DNA of 64,000 nt from Heliomarina baculiformis (GCF_019966545.1 NZ_JAIMIC010000003.1:248001-312000), one strand, 5' to 3'; shown: positions 25,913 to 36,745, counted from the stretch's first letter. The notes: a model not told the origin generated them from the letters alone. Translations and numbers: made by a program.

Positions 25913-27721
25913 ATGTCTCAAGCCAAATCGGGTGCACCCAACGAAACCCGGCGTTCGGGAATTCGCATCATTCGGGCCGTCGCCCCTTATCTCTGGCCCG
26001 CGGATGACCGGACCCTGCGGATCCGGGTTGTGCTGGCGATGGTCATGCTGGTCAGTGCCAAGCTGATCGCCGTGTCCACGCCGGTTCTGTACAAAGGAGC
26101 CGTGGACGCGCTTGCCGGGGAAGGCGTGCCGCCGCTTGCGCTTGGGGCGGTCGGTCTGACCGTTGCCTATGGCGTCGCGCGGGCATTGAATGTCGGGTTT
26201 CAGCAGCTGCGGGATGCGCTTTTCGCGCCGGTTGCCCAGCGGGCCCTGCGGCGGCTGGCGCTCGAGACATTCCGGCATATGCATCAGCTGTCGCTGCGGT
26301 ATCACCTGACGCGCAAGACCGGAGGGCTCTCGCGGATCATCGAGCGCGGGGTCAAGGGCGTCGATTTCCTTCTGCGTTTTCTGTTGTTCAGCATCGGGCC
26401 CTTGCTTCTTGAGCTGATCCTGATTGCGATCATCCTGACGGTAATGTTCGACTGGTGGTATCTGGTGATCGTTGTCGGGGTGCTGGTGTCCTATGTCTGG
26501 TTCACCTTTGCCGTCACCGAATGGCGCGTCAAACTGCGCCGCGAAATGAATACGCAGGATACGGATGCCAACCAGAAGGCCATCGACAGCCTGCTGAATT
26601 TCGAGACCGTCAAATATTTCGGCGCCGAAGAGCGCGAGGCGCAGCGCTATGACGGGGCGATGCGGGGATACGAGCGGGCGGCGCTCAAGACCTCTTATTC
26701 GCTGTCCTTCCTGAATTTCGGCCAGTCGGTCCTGATCACCTCGGGTCTGGTCGGTGTCATGGTGCTTGCGGCCATCGGAGTGCAGGCCGGTACCCTGACG
26801 GTGGGCGATTTCGTCATGGTGAACGCCTATATGATCCAGATCACCGTGCCCCTGAATTTCCTTGGCACTGTCTATCGCGAGATCCGGCAGGCGCTGATCG
26901 ATATGGGAGAGATGTTCGACCTGTTGGAGCAGCCGCCCGAGGTGGAGGACAAGCCCGGCGCGTCCGATTTGCAGGTTTCCGGTGGCGAGATCACCTTTGA
27001 CAAGGTGCGCTTCAGCTATGACCCGGCGCGCGAGATCCTGCGTGGCGTGTCGCTGAGCGTCGGTGCGGGGCAGCGCGTTGCAATTGTCGGGGCGACCGGG
27101 TCGGGCAAGTCCACCGTGGGCCGTCTGTTGTTCCGGTTCTACGATGTGACCGGCGGGGCGATCCGGATCGACGGTCAGGATATCCGCGATGTCACGCAGG
27201 AAAGCCTGCACAGCGCCATTGGCGTGGTGCCGCAGGACACGGTGCTGTTCAACGACACGATCCGCTACAACATCGCCTACGGACTGGACGACGCGACGCA
27301 GGACCAGATCGAAGAGGTCGCCCGCGCCGCCCAGATCCACGATTTCATCCGCTCCCTGCCGGAAGGATATGAGACGCAGGTGGGGGAACGGGGGCTCAAG
27401 CTCTCTGGCGGTGAGAAACAGCGCGTCGGCATTGCGCGCACCTTGCTGAAAGATCCGCCGATCCTGCTGCTGGACGAGGCCACAAGCGCGCTGGATACGG
27501 ATACCGAGCAGGAAATAAAATCGGCGCTGGACCGGGCCGGGCAGGGGCGCACGGTTATCACCATCGCGCATCGGCTCTCGACCATCGCGGAATCCGACCT
27601 GATCGTGGTGCTCGAGGCGGGCGAGATCGTCGAGCAAGGCAGCCATGCCATGCTGCTGGTCCGGCGTGGCCGCTATGCGCAGCTCTGGAACCGGCAATTG
27701 GCCGATGAAAGCGCGGCCTGA
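25913..27721 (+). CDS. Atm1-type ABC exporter (ABCB family, fused permease-ATPase)
   Basis: A half-transporter of 602 residues. Six membrane helices occupy about 35-310, with the Atm1 signature 'DANQKAIDSLLNFETVKYF'. The ATPase domain has Walker A 'GATGSGKST', signature 'LSGGEKQR' and Walker B 'ILLLDEATSALD'. Bacterial Atm1 homologues export glutathione-linked metals or sulfur compounds, and the mitochondrial relatives support Fe-S assembly outside the organelle. The stop is only 9 bp from the end of the convergent RND permease gene, and no terminator lies between. Confidence 0.9.
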   Translation: MSQAKSGAPNETRRSGIRIIRAVAPYLWPADDRTLRIRVVLAMVMLVSAKLIAVSTPVLYKGAVDALAGEGVPPLALGAVGLTVAYGVARALNVGFQQLRDALFAPVAQRALRRLALETFRHMHQLSLRYHLTRKTGGLSRIIERGVKGVDFLLRFLLFSIGPLLLELILIAIILTVMFDWWYLVIVVGVLVSYVWFTFAVTEWRVKLRREMNTQDTDANQKAIDSLLNFETVKYFGAEEREAQRYDGAMRGYERAALKTSYSLSFLNFGQSVLITSGLVGVMVLAAIGVQAGTLTVGDFVMVNAYMIQITVPLNFLGTVYREIRQALIDMGEMFDLLEQPPEVEDKPGASDLQVSGGEITFDKVRFSYDPAREILRGVSLSVGAGQRVAIVGATGSGKSTVGRLLFRFYDVTGGAIRIDGQDIRDVTQESLHSAIGVVPQDTVLFNDTIRYNIAYGLDDATQDQIEEVARAAQIHDFIRSLPEGYETQVGERGLKLSGGEKQRVGIARTLLKDPPILLLDEATSALDTDTEQEIKSALDRAGQGRTVITIAHRLSTIAESDLIVVLEAGEIVEQGSHAMLLVRRGRYAQLWNRQLADESAA

Positions 27722-27730
27722 CGGCTCGCG

Positions 27731-30700
27731 CTATTCGGCTGCCCGCATCGGCTTGCTCAAATCGGGAGGCGCGGAGTCGGCATCATCGGATACCGGGGCA
27801 AAGTTGCTCTTCATGTCGTCCCATATCAGGTCGCCCACCGGCATCTTGCGGGCGGTTTTGCGCAGCCGCATGTCGCGGGCGATCCGGCTTGAGCGGCCAA
27901 GGGTCAACCGCGCCAGCAACTGTCCGATCCAGCGCGCATAGGTCGAAATCCAGACCCGCAACGCAAGGAAGGACGGGGTGACGACAAGCGTGAGCACCGT
28001 CGCGATTCCTAGGCCGAACACCACCGCCGTCGCGAGTTGCTTCCACCAGAGCGAGGTTGGTGAGTTGATCGAATAACCCCCGCCGATGAAGTCGAGGCTG
28101 AGGCCGAACATCATCGGCGCCAGACCGGCCATCGTCGTGATGGTGGTCAGCAAAACCGGGCGAATGCGATCCTCGGCCGTGCGGATGATCGCCTCTACCC
28201 GCGGCATGAACTGCGCGTATTCCTGGTAGGTATCGATCAGAACGATATTGTTGTTCACCACGATCCCGGCCAGCGCGACAATGCCGGTCCCGGTCATGAT
28301 GATCGAGAACGGTTGGTTCATCACCATCATCCCGATCAGCACGCCGGTGGTAGAGAGCACCACCGCAAGCAGCACCAGCACCGAGTTGTAAAAGCTGTTG
28401 AACTGCGCCAGCAGGATGATGAACATCAGCCCCAGCGCACCCAGAAAGGCGTTTTGCAGGAAGGCACCGGATTCCGCCTGTTCCTCCTGATCGCCGGTCC
28501 ACTGGGTGGTGACTGACGACGGCAGTGGATCAGTCTCCAGCCATTCGGTCAGCGCCGCGATCCGTTCGTTCGGATTGATCGGTACAAAGCGGGCCTCTCC
28601 CGAGGCCAGCGCCTCGCGCACCGCGTCCAGACTGCCTGCCTCGCCCAGCGACACCAGCGTAAAGCTGTTGCCACCGGCATTCTCGACAGTGGGACGGTCG
28701 GTCGTGGTGCCTTCGGGCACCTCGTGTACCACCGCCAGCACGCTGTCATCTGCGCCGGTGATCCGCGACAGACCCGGCGCGACATCGGCTTTGACATCGA
28801 AATAGCGCTGCTGGTCGAAACGGCTGATCGAGGCCAGCTTGGCCACCGGTTTGCGCGTGATAAAGTTGGACAGCGGCACAAGACCATCGCTGGTGCGCAC
28901 CTTGAGCGTATCCAGCGTAGACAGAACCCGATCCTGCTGGGGCAGGCGCAGGCGGATCTCGATTTCTTCGTCGGAGGTGTCGCTTGGCATCGTGTCAAGC
29001 AGCAGACCCCGCGTGATCAGCTGCACCATCGCGCCCACTGTCGCGACGTCGGCACCGAACCGGCCTGCCTTTTCCACGTCCACGTCGATCTGCCAGTCGA
29101 TACCGGGCAGGGGCAGCGTATCTTCGATCTGGATCAGTCCGGGCGTCCCCTCGAACTGCGCACGCGCCAACTTGGCCGCTTCGGTCAGCTCGTCCCAGTT
29201 GTCGCCCATCAGGCGCAGATGCACCGGCTTGCCCGAGCCCGGACCCTGTTCCAGCGGTTTGATCTCGGCCTCGAACCCCGGCAGCTTGGCCAGCTCCGCA
29301 TTCAACTCTTCGATCACGGTGTTGCCGTCAAATTCGGGCGCGGTGACATGTTTCTCGAACCGCCCGCCAAGGATCGGTTCGTTGACGGTGGGGCGGTCTT
29401 CCCATGGTACGATCTCGAACTGGACCTGACCAACCGTATCGGCAGGCTGCTGTCCCGCCGCCGGTCCGCCCACGTTCAACCCGCCGTCCCCGGCAAAGGA
29501 AAACACGTTGGTGACCGCCGGGTGCGCCTTGATGACGTCCTCGACCTGGCGCACCAGCGCGTCCGATTCCATAAGAGAGATATTGCCGCGCGCGCGCACA
29601 TAGACCGAGGCCTGCTCGGGCTCGGTTTCTACAAAAAACTCGACGCCGCGCGAATTGGCCGGGAACAGCACGAAGGCGACGTAGATCACCCCGGCAAAGA
29701 CCGATCCGATGGCGACGATCGGCATGATCGGGTTGCCCGCGATCAGCTTGATGACCCAGCCGAAGGGCGAAAGCCGGTGGCCCGAGCGCACGCGTTTCTC
29801 GCGCCGCTCGATCCGCGCCGCCCCCAGCGTGACCGAGGCCGCGAAAGCACCGAAAAGGAAGACCGCCGCGCCGAAAAGCGACCCCGCCACATCCGGCGTG
29901 CCGGCAGGCAACAGGTAGGTGGGGTTCAGGACCTGCATTGCGCCAAGGAACATCAGGTAAAGCGAGGGCGGCACCAGCAGCGCCCGCACGACCCAAGGCA
30001 GTCTCGCCCGAAGAAACTCGGATATACCGTTGAAAACGCGCGACATCCGCCCCGTGACGCCCCCCATCACCGGCAGATAGATCAGCGCCACGATCAGCGA
30101 GGCAGACAGGACGAAAATCAGCGTCACCGGCAACATGCCCATGAACTCTCCCGGTACACCGGGCCAGAACAGCATCGGCAGAAAGGCGCAAAGCGTCGTC
30201 GCGGTCGAGGACACCACCGGCCAGAACATGCGCTGCGCCGCCTCGACATAGGCATGCATCGGGCCGATCCCGTCCTTGATGCGCTTGTCCGCGTATTCGA
30301 CGATCACGATGGCCCCGTCGACCAGCATCCCTACCGCAAGGATCAGGCCGAACATCACGATGTTGGAAATCGACACGCCCATCACCGCAAGGAAGGCAAA
30401 GCACAGCAGGAACGACGTCGGAATCGCAAACCCCACCAACAGCGCCGCCCGGCTGCCAAGCGCGGCGAGCACCACGATCATCACCAGTGCGACCGCCGTA
30501 AGGACCGAGCCTTCCAACTGCGCAACCATGGACCCGACCACGCGGCTCTGGTCGTTCGACGTGCCGATGTCGATGGCTGCCTGCAATTCCGCCGGCCATT
30601 TCGCCCGTGACGCCTCCAGGGTTTCCTTGACCAGATCCACCGTGTCGATCAGGTTGAACCCCTTGCGCTTGACGACCTGCAAGGCAACCGTGCTTTCACC

Positions 30701-31522
30701 ATCGAAACGTGCCGTTCCGATGCGGTCTTCAAAGGTGAAATTGATCTCGGCCAGATCGCCCAGCGTCACGACCCGGTTGCCATTCGTCTTGACTGGAAGC
30801 GCATAAACGTCGCGCGGCTCATCGAAAGAAGACGGAATCTTGACGCTAAAAGTGCCCTGCGCGGTTTCGACCTCACCCGCCGCGATCAGCTGGTTGTTGT
30901 TCTGCACCGTGTTGATCAGCTCGATGGCTGTCACGTTGTAGGACTCCAGCCGCAGCGGATCGATGATGACCTCGAGCATCTCGTCACGGTTGCCCGCGAT
31001 CCCGGCCTCAAGCACCGGCTCGAGCGCTTCAAGATCATCCTGCAACTCCTTGGCGACACGCGCCATCGTGCGTTCCGGCACTTCGCCCGTCAGGCTGACG
31101 ATGACGATGGGAAATTCGGAAAAGTTGATCTCGGCGATGGAATACTGCTCGGCTCCTTCGGGGAACTTGGCCTGCGCCGCATTCATCGCATCGCGCACAT
31201 CGGCCATGATCGCCGTCTTGTCCCAGCCGAACTCGAACTCCATGACCACGTTGGCGTAATTCTCCGACGCGGTCGAACTCATCTTGTCGAGCCCGTCGAG
31301 ATCGGCCAGCTCGGTCTCCATCGGCTTGACCAGCATCTTCTCGCTGTCTTCCGCCGAGATGCCCGGGAACTGCACCGAGACGATCAGGGCGGGGATCTCG
31401 ATATCGGGCTCGCCCTCCTTGGGCAGGCTCCAATAGGCGAACCCGCCGATCACCAGCGACAGGACTATAAAGGCGATGACCATGCGGGCACGGTCAGCCG
31501 CCCAGTTGACGACCCCGATCAT
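27731..31522 (-). CDS. RND efflux transporter permease subunit
   Basis: An inner-membrane proton-driven pump of 1263 residues, about 200 longer than AcrB. TM1 (about 13-32) is followed by the periplasmic porter domains, and helices 2-6 lie at 335-490. The extra length includes two or more additional hydrophobic segments at about 510-570 in the central loop. In the TM4 proton-relay motif, 'GMLVDGAIVIVE', Asp402 is kept while the neighbouring Asp of AcrB is Gly403. The gene starts on the last base of the adaptor gene (TGATG), so the two are translationally coupled. Substrate unknown. Confidence 0.9.
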   Translation of the reverse strand: MIGVVNWAADRARMVIAFIVLSLVIGGFAYWSLPKEGEPDIEIPALIVSVQFPGISAEDSEKMLVKPMETELADLDGLDKMSSTASENYANVVMEFEFGWDKTAIMADVRDAMNAAQAKFPEGAEQYSIAEINFSEFPIVIVSLTGEVPERTMARVAKELQDDLEALEPVLEAGIAGNRDEMLEVIIDPLRLESYNVTAIELINTVQNNNQLIAAGEVETAQGTFSVKIPSSFDEPRDVYALPVKTNGNRVVTLGDLAEINFTFEDRIGTARFDGESTVALQVVKRKGFNLIDTVDLVKETLEASRAKWPAELQAAIDIGTSNDQSRVVGSMVAQLEGSVLTAVALVMIVVLAALGSRAALLVGFAIPTSFLLCFAFLAVMGVSISNIVMFGLILAVGMLVDGAIVIVEYADKRIKDGIGPMHAYVEAAQRMFWPVVSSTATTLCAFLPMLFWPGVPGEFMGMLPVTLIFVLSASLIVALIYLPVMGGVTGRMSRVFNGISEFLRARLPWVVRALLVPPSLYLMFLGAMQVLNPTYLLPAGTPDVAGSLFGAAVFLFGAFAASVTLGAARIERREKRVRSGHRLSPFGWVIKLIAGNPIMPIVAIGSVFAGVIYVAFVLFPANSRGVEFFVETEPEQASVYVRARGNISLMESDALVRQVEDVIKAHPAVTNVFSFAGDGGLNVGGPAAGQQPADTVGQVQFEIVPWEDRPTVNEPILGGRFEKHVTAPEFDGNTVIEELNAELAKLPGFEAEIKPLEQGPGSGKPVHLRLMGDNWDELTEAAKLARAQFEGTPGLIQIEDTLPLPGIDWQIDVDVEKAGRFGADVATVGAMVQLITRGLLLDTMPSDTSDEEIEIRLRLPQQDRVLSTLDTLKVRTSDGLVPLSNFITRKPVAKLASISRFDQQRYFDVKADVAPGLSRITGADDSVLAVVHEVPEGTTTDRPTVENAGGNSFTLVSLGEAGSLDAVREALASGEARFVPINPNERIAALTEWLETDPLPSSVTTQWTGDQEEQAESGAFLQNAFLGALGLMFIILLAQFNSFYNSVLVLLAVVLSTTGVLIGMMVMNQPFSIIMTGTGIVALAGIVVNNNIVLIDTYQEYAQFMPRVEAIIRTAEDRIRPVLLTTITTMAGLAPMMFGLSLDFIGGGYSINSPTSLWWKQLATAVVFGLGIATVLTLVVTPSFLALRVWISTYARWIGQLLARLTLGRSSRIARDMRLRKTARKMPVGDLIWDDMKSNFAPVSDDADSAPPDLSKPMRAAE

Positions 31523-32769
31523 CAGAGCGGCTCCTGAAAGCTCGGCTGCACGTGAACACCATCCGTGACAAAATCCGTTCCCACGGTGATCACGTCGGTC
31601 TCCTTCGGCAGGCCCGACACCCAGGCGCCGCCGGTTTCGTCGCGCAACAACTTTACCGGCACAAAGGCGACAATATCGCCTTCGTTCACCACGCGCACAC
31701 CAAGCTGGCCATCATTGTTCAGCGTCAGTGCCGATTGCGGCAGTTTGTGCGCCTTTGCGCCCTTGGCGGCAATGGCGATGGTCGCCGTCTGACCGTCACG
31801 AATGCTCAGCTCTTCGTTGGGCAGGGTGATCTCGGTCAGAAAAGTTCGCGTCGTTGGATCGGCGGAACGGCTCAGAAAGGTGACCTTGCCGGTCACCTGC
31901 CGTCCGTCGATCAGCTCGGCCCCGGCCTGCGCGCCAACCGACACCCGGTCGACCTCGGTTTCGGGCACGTATCCGACCAGCTTGATCGGGTCGAGCTGAA
32001 TGACGCTCGCACAAAGCGACCCGGCCTGCATCAGGCTGCCCAGCTCGGCGGTGTCCGATTCCAGAACACCGGCAAAGGGCGCCTTGATCGTCAGCCGATC
32101 AATCTCGCGTTCCGCTGCGGCAACCGCCGCGGCCGCGGATTCGATACCCGCCTGCGTGGTTTCCTGAGCCGTGGTGGCGCTTGCGATTCCCGCTTCGGCC
32201 GACCGGACCGAGGCACGGGCAGATTTCAGTTTCGTTTCAGACGCATATCCCTCGGTGCTGAGTTTTTCAGACGCGCGATAGTTGATCATCGCCTCGTCCA
32301 GCCGGGCACGGGCCTCCTCCAGCCGCGCATCGGTTTCGGGCACCCTTGCGCGGGCCTCCTTCAACCGGGCGCGCGCCTCTCCAAGAGCCGCCTCTCGCGT
32401 GCCGGGATCAAGCTCGCAGAGCACATCGCCAGCCTCTACGAAAGTCCCCTTGCGCAGCGGTTCGGAAATTACCGTGGCCGAGGTCTCTGCACGCACCTCG
32501 ACCTCACGTACCGCCGCCGTTTCGCCGCGCAGAATCACCGCGTTGTCGATGGTCTTCGCAGAAGAATGCTGAACGACCACCCGGATACGTTTTTCCGGCG
32601 TTTCGGACGCGGTCTCGCTCTCTGCCGCCATTTCCTCTCCGGCTTCCGGGCTCGCAGCCTCGGTCGATTCCGATCCGCGCGCAAAAGCCAGCAGCGCCTC
32701 CCGCTCGAATACGATCGCATAAAGCGCAAAGGTCACCAGCAGCGCTGTAAAAACCGGAATGAGGCGCAT
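31522..32769 (-). CDS. RND efflux periplasmic adaptor subunit
   Basis: A protein of 415 residues. One N-terminal membrane helix (about 4-24) is followed by a Glu/Ala-rich linker, a lipoyl-like half motif ('LRKGTFVEAGDVLCELD'), a long coiled-coil hairpin (about 125-215), the second lipoyl half ('IKAPFAGVLESDTAELGSLM') and beta-barrel/MP domains. It bridges the permease to an outer-membrane channel, which is not encoded here. It is the first gene of the pair, with its promoter in the 310-bp divergent spacer. Confidence 0.9.
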   Translation of the reverse strand: MRLIPVFTALLVTFALYAIVFEREALLAFARGSESTEAASPEAGEEMAAESETASETPEKRIRVVVQHSSAKTIDNAVILRGETAAVREVEVRAETSATVISEPLRKGTFVEAGDVLCELDPGTREAALGEARARLKEARARVPETDARLEEARARLDEAMINYRASEKLSTEGYASETKLKSARASVRSAEAGIASATTAQETTQAGIESAAAAVAAAEREIDRLTIKAPFAGVLESDTAELGSLMQAGSLCASVIQLDPIKLVGYVPETEVDRVSVGAQAGAELIDGRQVTGKVTFLSRSADPTTRTFLTEITLPNEELSIRDGQTATIAIAAKGAKAHKLPQSALTLNNDGQLGVRVVNEGDIVAFVPVKLLRDETGGAWVSGLPKETDVITVGTDFVTDGVHVQPSFQEPL

Positions 32770-33079
32770 CTAGGTCTTCCTCAAGAAACTTGCGCGACAG
32801 AGGCTGTTCCTTTGGCGCGGCTATGATTGCTTTTAAGAGATATACGGCGGACTAAACTGATCGGTTCACTTTACGATTTTTCCCTTACGTTCGCAAGGGC
32901 AGGCAGGCCCGTTGTCCCGCATGCACTTGGCTTGCGCGTTCATGCAGGTTAATAGGGGGCAATCTGCTCGGATCATAGGCACTTTCTGCGGCCGCCGGGA
33001 TTGGGAAAACAAGGGGTTGGCCGCCATTGTCGCAGCTTTGACGGCGGCGGGATAAACGGCACAGGAAAAGCGAACAGGC
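32770..33079. other. Divergent intergenic region, RND operon / yfgM-like operon
   Basis: No gene is seen. It must hold promoters for both flanking operons. CCCTTACG and CGCAAGGG (32880-32897) form an imperfect stem. No regulator gene is adjacent to the pump. Confidence 0.4.
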
Positions 33080-33754
33080 ATGAGCGATACCGACAGTTTC
33101 ATCGACGAAGTGAACGAAGAGGTCCGTCGCGACCGTCTTTATGCGTATTTCCGCCGCTATGGCTGGATTGCGCTGGTCGTGATCATCGCCGTCGTCGGGG
33201 GCGCCGCCTGGAACGAATATCGCAAGAACGAAGCCGAAGCGCAGGCACAGGCGCTTGGCGATGACCTGCTGAACGCAATGCGCCAGAACGAGGCCGAGCA
33301 ACGCGCCGCAGACCTGTCGCTGATTACCGCCGACACGCCCGGTGGCAACGCAATCGTGGAATTCTCGCTGGCGGCGGCCCAGGCCGAGTCGGGCCAGACC
33401 GATGCGGCTGTTGCCGCGCTCAACAATATCGCGACGCAGGGCGATCTTCCTGAAATCTACCGCCAGATCGCGGCTTTCAAGGCGCTGACACTGCAGACGG
33501 AAACGCTCCCGGTCGAAGAACGCCGGATCGGATTCGAAGCTCTCGCCGTGGCCGGTGCGCCGCTGCGGCTTCTCGCCGAGGAACAACTGGCGCTACTCTC
33601 GGTTGAATCCGGGGATGCGCAGGCCGCAATTGACCGGTTCCAGTCGATTCTTCAGGACGCCGAGGCGACTGCCGACTTGCAACAACGCGCCGCGCAAGCA
33701 ATTGTGGCGCTCGGCGGCACGCCGGAACGCCGCCCCGAGACGCAACAGGGTTAA
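33080..33754 (+). CDS. YfgM-like tetratricopeptide protein
   Basis: A protein of 224 residues with one N-terminal membrane helix (about 28-46, 'GWIALVVIIAVVGGAAW') and TPR-like periplasmic repeats. In E. coli YfgM is the partner of PpiD at the Sec translocon and is encoded beside bamB and der; the same order is kept here. It lies 74 bp before bamB, probably in one operon. Confidence 0.85.
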   Translation: MSDTDSFIDEVNEEVRRDRLYAYFRRYGWIALVVIIAVVGGAAWNEYRKNEAEAQAQALGDDLLNAMRQNEAEQRAADLSLITADTPGGNAIVEFSLAAAQAESGQTDAAVAALNNIATQGDLPEIYRQIAAFKALTLQTETLPVEERRIGFEALAVAGAPLRLLAEEQLALLSVESGDAQAAIDRFQSILQDAEATADLQQRAAQAIVALGGTPERRPETQQG

Positions 33755-33828
33755 CGGACATTGAAGGCAGACGCCCGGGTCAGACTGACCCCAACGGCGG
33801 ATGGAAGTGACAGGACAGGCAAGACGTT

Positions 33829-35226
33829 ATGATTGGACCGTTTAATTTCTCGCGGGCGCTGCATTCTTCCATCGCGATTCCGCCTCGCCAGAACCGCAGG
33901 CTCGCGCAGCGCGGTCTTGGTCTCTGCGCGGTTGCCCTGCTGACCCTGTCGGCCTGTGGCGAGAAAGAAGTCATCCTCCCCGGTGAGCGTGAAACCATCC
34001 GCCCCGAGGTTCAGGACGGTCCGCTTACCCCGAAGCCCGACGAAATCGACAATGTGTCGCGTGCCATTTCCATTCCGGGTCAGGTGGGCAATGCCAGCTG
34101 GCAGCAGGCGGTCGGCACCCAGTCGAACCGCGTCTCGAACGCGCGGCTGCGCGTCGCGCCGCAGCAGGTCTGGTCCACCAGCATCGGCTCGGGCGATGGT
34201 CGCCGCGTGCGCATCACCGCCGACCCGGTGGTCGCGGGCGGTCTGATCTACACGCTCGACAGCGGTGCGCTGGTTTCCGGCGTGACGCCCTCGGGGCAGG
34301 TCGCATGGCAGACCAACCTGATTCCCGCTACCGACAAGGAAGAGCAGGGCACCGGGGGCGGTATCGCTTATGACAACGGTACACTATATGTTTCTTCCGG
34401 CTATGGCCGCCTGACCGCGCTCGATGCCAAAACGGGCGCGATCCGCTGGCAGCAGAAACTCGGCGCCACCGGCAGCGGCACGCCGCTGATCGACGGTGGG
34501 TTGATCTATCTGGTGGCAGGCGACGACACCGGCATGGCGATCCGTACCTCCGACGGCAGAATCGCTTGGGAAATCAAGGCCGTGCCCAGCGTTGCGAATG
34601 TGCTCGGCGCACCCGCACCGGCCATCGCCGGCCCCTACGTCGTCTTCGGGTTCGGCTCGGGCGAACTGATCGCCGCCTTCCGCAAGGGTGGCACCCAGCG
34701 CTGGAGCGCCACCGTCGCCGGCAAACGCATCGGCAGCGCCGCGAGCCGTATCGGCGACATCACCGGTGCGCCGGTTGTTTCGGGCAACACGCTTTACGCG
34801 GGCAACAAATCCGGCCGTACCGCAGCCATCGACATCAACAGCGGCGCGATCCGCTGGACTGCCCGTCAGGGCGCGATGAGCCCGGTCTGGCCGGTAGGTG
34901 GCAGCGTCTTCGCGGTGACCGACCTCAACCAGCTTGCGCGGCTCGACGCCAGCAGCGGTGACACGATCTGGGTCCGTGACCTGCCTGCCAACGTCAAGGA
35001 AAGACCCAAGAAACGCGGCCCCGTCTATGGCAACTACGGCCCTGTCCTCGCGGGCGGACGGCTTGTCGTGGCCTCGGGCGACGGCTACCTGCGCTTCTAC
35101 GCACCCGACAACGGCGCGCTTGTCGCCACTGTGCCGATCGCGGGTGGCGCCACCACCGGACCGGTCGTTGCGGGCAATACGCTCTACGTAGTCAGCTCCG
35201 ACGGAAAATTGCACGCTTTCCGTTAG
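33829..35226 (+). CDS. bamB: Outer membrane assembly lipoprotein BamB-like, PQQ-type beta-propeller
   Basis: A protein of 465 residues. A hydrophobic stretch ends in a lipobox 'LTLSAC' with Cys43 as acylation site; a basic extension of about 30 residues precedes it. The rest carries repeated PQQ-like blades ('LTALDAKTGAIRWQQKLG', 'TAAIDINSGAIRWTARQG', 'LARLDASSGDTIWVRDL'). BamB supports BamA in folding outer-membrane proteins. The location between yfgM-like and der genes confirms the call. Confidence 0.9.
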   Translation: MIGPFNFSRALHSSIAIPPRQNRRLAQRGLGLCAVALLTLSACGEKEVILPGERETIRPEVQDGPLTPKPDEIDNVSRAISIPGQVGNASWQQAVGTQSNRVSNARLRVAPQQVWSTSIGSGDGRRVRITADPVVAGGLIYTLDSGALVSGVTPSGQVAWQTNLIPATDKEEQGTGGGIAYDNGTLYVSSGYGRLTALDAKTGAIRWQQKLGATGSGTPLIDGGLIYLVAGDDTGMAIRTSDGRIAWEIKAVPSVANVLGAPAPAIAGPYVVFGFGSGELIAAFRKGGTQRWSATVAGKRIGSAASRIGDITGAPVVSGNTLYAGNKSGRTAAIDINSGAIRWTARQGAMSPVWPVGGSVFAVTDLNQLARLDASSGDTIWVRDLPANVKERPKKRGPVYGNYGPVLAGGRLVVASGDGYLRFYAPDNGALVATVPIAGGATTGPVVAGNTLYVVSSDGKLHAFR

Positions 35227-35278
35227 GCGCGATATGCGCTAAAGGGCGCATTCGTCTTACTCGAAAGTGCTCAAGGCC

Positions 35279-36745
35279 ATGTCCTTTACTCTCGCCATCG
35301 TGGGCCGTCCCAACGTGGGCAAGTCCACTCTTTTCAATCGCCTCGTCGGCAAGCGTCTTGCGCTGGTCGATGACCAGCCCGGTGTGACCCGCGACCTGCG
35401 CGAAGGCGCGGCGCGTCTTGGTGACCTCAAGTTCACGGTGATCGACACCGCCGGTCTTGAAGAGGTCAACGACGACAGCCTTCAGGGCAGGATGCGCCGT
35501 CTGACCGAACGGGCGGTTGATATGGCCGATATCTGCCTTTTCATGATCGACGCCCGCGCCGGGGTGACGCCAACCGACCAGATGTTCGCGGAAATCCTGC
35601 GCAAGCGTTCGGCCCATGTCATTCTTGCCGCCAACAAGGCCGAAGGCTCCGCCGCCGATGCGGGCGTTATCGACGCATGGGGCCTCGGCCTTGGCGAACC
35701 GATCCGGCTCTCCGCCGAGCATAACGAAGGTCTGAACGACCTCTATGCCCAATTGATGCCGCTGGCCGACGCCTTCGAGGAACAGGCCGAACAGGACGCG
35801 CCCGAAACCGACGTGACCCTCTCGGAAGAAGTGGACGAGGACGAGGCCGCCATCGGCGCGCCCAAGCCCACCAAGACCAAGCCGCTGCAAGTGGCCGTGG
35901 TAGGCCGCCCGAACGCGGGTAAATCCACGCTCATCAACAAGATCATCGGCGAAGATCGCCTGCTCACAGGTCCCGAGGCGGGCATCACACGCGACTCGAT
36001 CTCGCTTCAGGTCGAATGGGGCGGCACTCATATCCGGCTCTTCGACACGGCGGGGATGCGCCGCAAGGCCAAGGTGCAGGAAAAGCTCGAAAAACTTTCC
36101 GTCTCCGATGGTCTGCGTGCGGTGAAATTCGCCGAAGTCGTCGTGGTGCTCCTTGACGCGGCGATCCCCTTCGAACAGCAGGATCTGCGCATCGCCGACC
36201 TTGCCGAGCGCGAAGGCCGCGCGGTGATCATCGCTGTCAACAAATGGGACATCGAAGAGGAAAAGCAGGAAAAACTGCGCGACCTCAAGGAAAGCTTCGA
36301 ACGCCTGCTGCCCCAGTTGCGCGGTGCCCCGCTGATCACGGTCTCAGCCAAGACGGGCAGGGGGCTCGACCGCTTGCATGACGCGATCATGCGCGCTTAT
36401 GATGTCTGGAACCGCCGCATCACGACGGCCCAGCTCAACCGCTGGCTCACCGGCATGCTCGAGCAGCACCCGCCTCCGGCCCCGCAAGGCAAACGGATCA
36501 AGCTGCGCTACATGACACAGGCCAAGACAAGGCCACCGGGATTCGTCGTCATGTGCTCGCACCCCGACAAGATGCCGGAAAGCTATTCGCGCTATCTGGT
36601 CAACGGGCTGCGGCAGGACTTTGACATGCCTGGCACGCCGATCCGCCTGCACATCCGTTCGCAGAACGACAAGAACCCCTATAAAGGCCGCAAAAAAGCC
36701 GCGCCCAGCAAGCTGCGCAAGCATACCGAAGGGCGTCGCAAGTAG
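35279..36745 (+). CDS. der: Ribosome biogenesis GTPase Der (EngA)
   Basis: A protein of 488 residues from the ATG at 35279; a GTG 12 bases earlier is possible. Two GTPase domains in tandem carry 'GRPNVGKST' (about 8) and 'GRPNAGKST' (about 208), the G3 motifs 'DTAGLEE' and 'DTAGMRR', and the G4 motif 'NKWD' in the second domain; the first domain has 'NKAE'. The C-terminus is a KH-like domain with a Lys-rich end. It acts in 50S subunit assembly. Confidence 0.96.
   Translation: MSFTLAIVGRPNVGKSTLFNRLVGKRLALVDDQPGVTRDLREGAARLGDLKFTVIDTAGLEEVNDDSLQGRMRRLTERAVDMADICLFMIDARAGVTPTDQMFAEILRKRSAHVILAANKAEGSAADAGVIDAWGLGLGEPIRLSAEHNEGLNDLYAQLMPLADAFEEQAEQDAPETDVTLSEEVDEDEAAIGAPKPTKTKPLQVAVVGRPNAGKSTLINKIIGEDRLLTGPEAGITRDSISLQVEWGGTHIRLFDTAGMRRKAKVQEKLEKLSVSDGLRAVKFAEVVVVLLDAAIPFEQQDLRIADLAEREGRAVIIAVNKWDIEEEKQEKLRDLKESFERLLPQLRGAPLITVSAKTGRGLDRLHDAIMRAYDVWNRRITTAQLNRWLTGMLEQHPPPAPQGKRIKLRYMTQAKTRPPGFVVMCSHPDKMPESYSRYLVNGLRQDFDMPGTPIRLHIRSQNDKNPYKGRKKAAPSKLRKHTEGRRK

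Noticed and set aside
28724-30610. Long plus-strand frame opposite the RND permease gene
   Set aside because: Arg/His-rich translation typical of antisense frames; the permease on the other strand is certain.
32885-33586. Minus-strand frame opposite the yfgM-like gene
   Set aside because: Antisense to a clear TPR protein with a membrane anchor and conserved neighbours.
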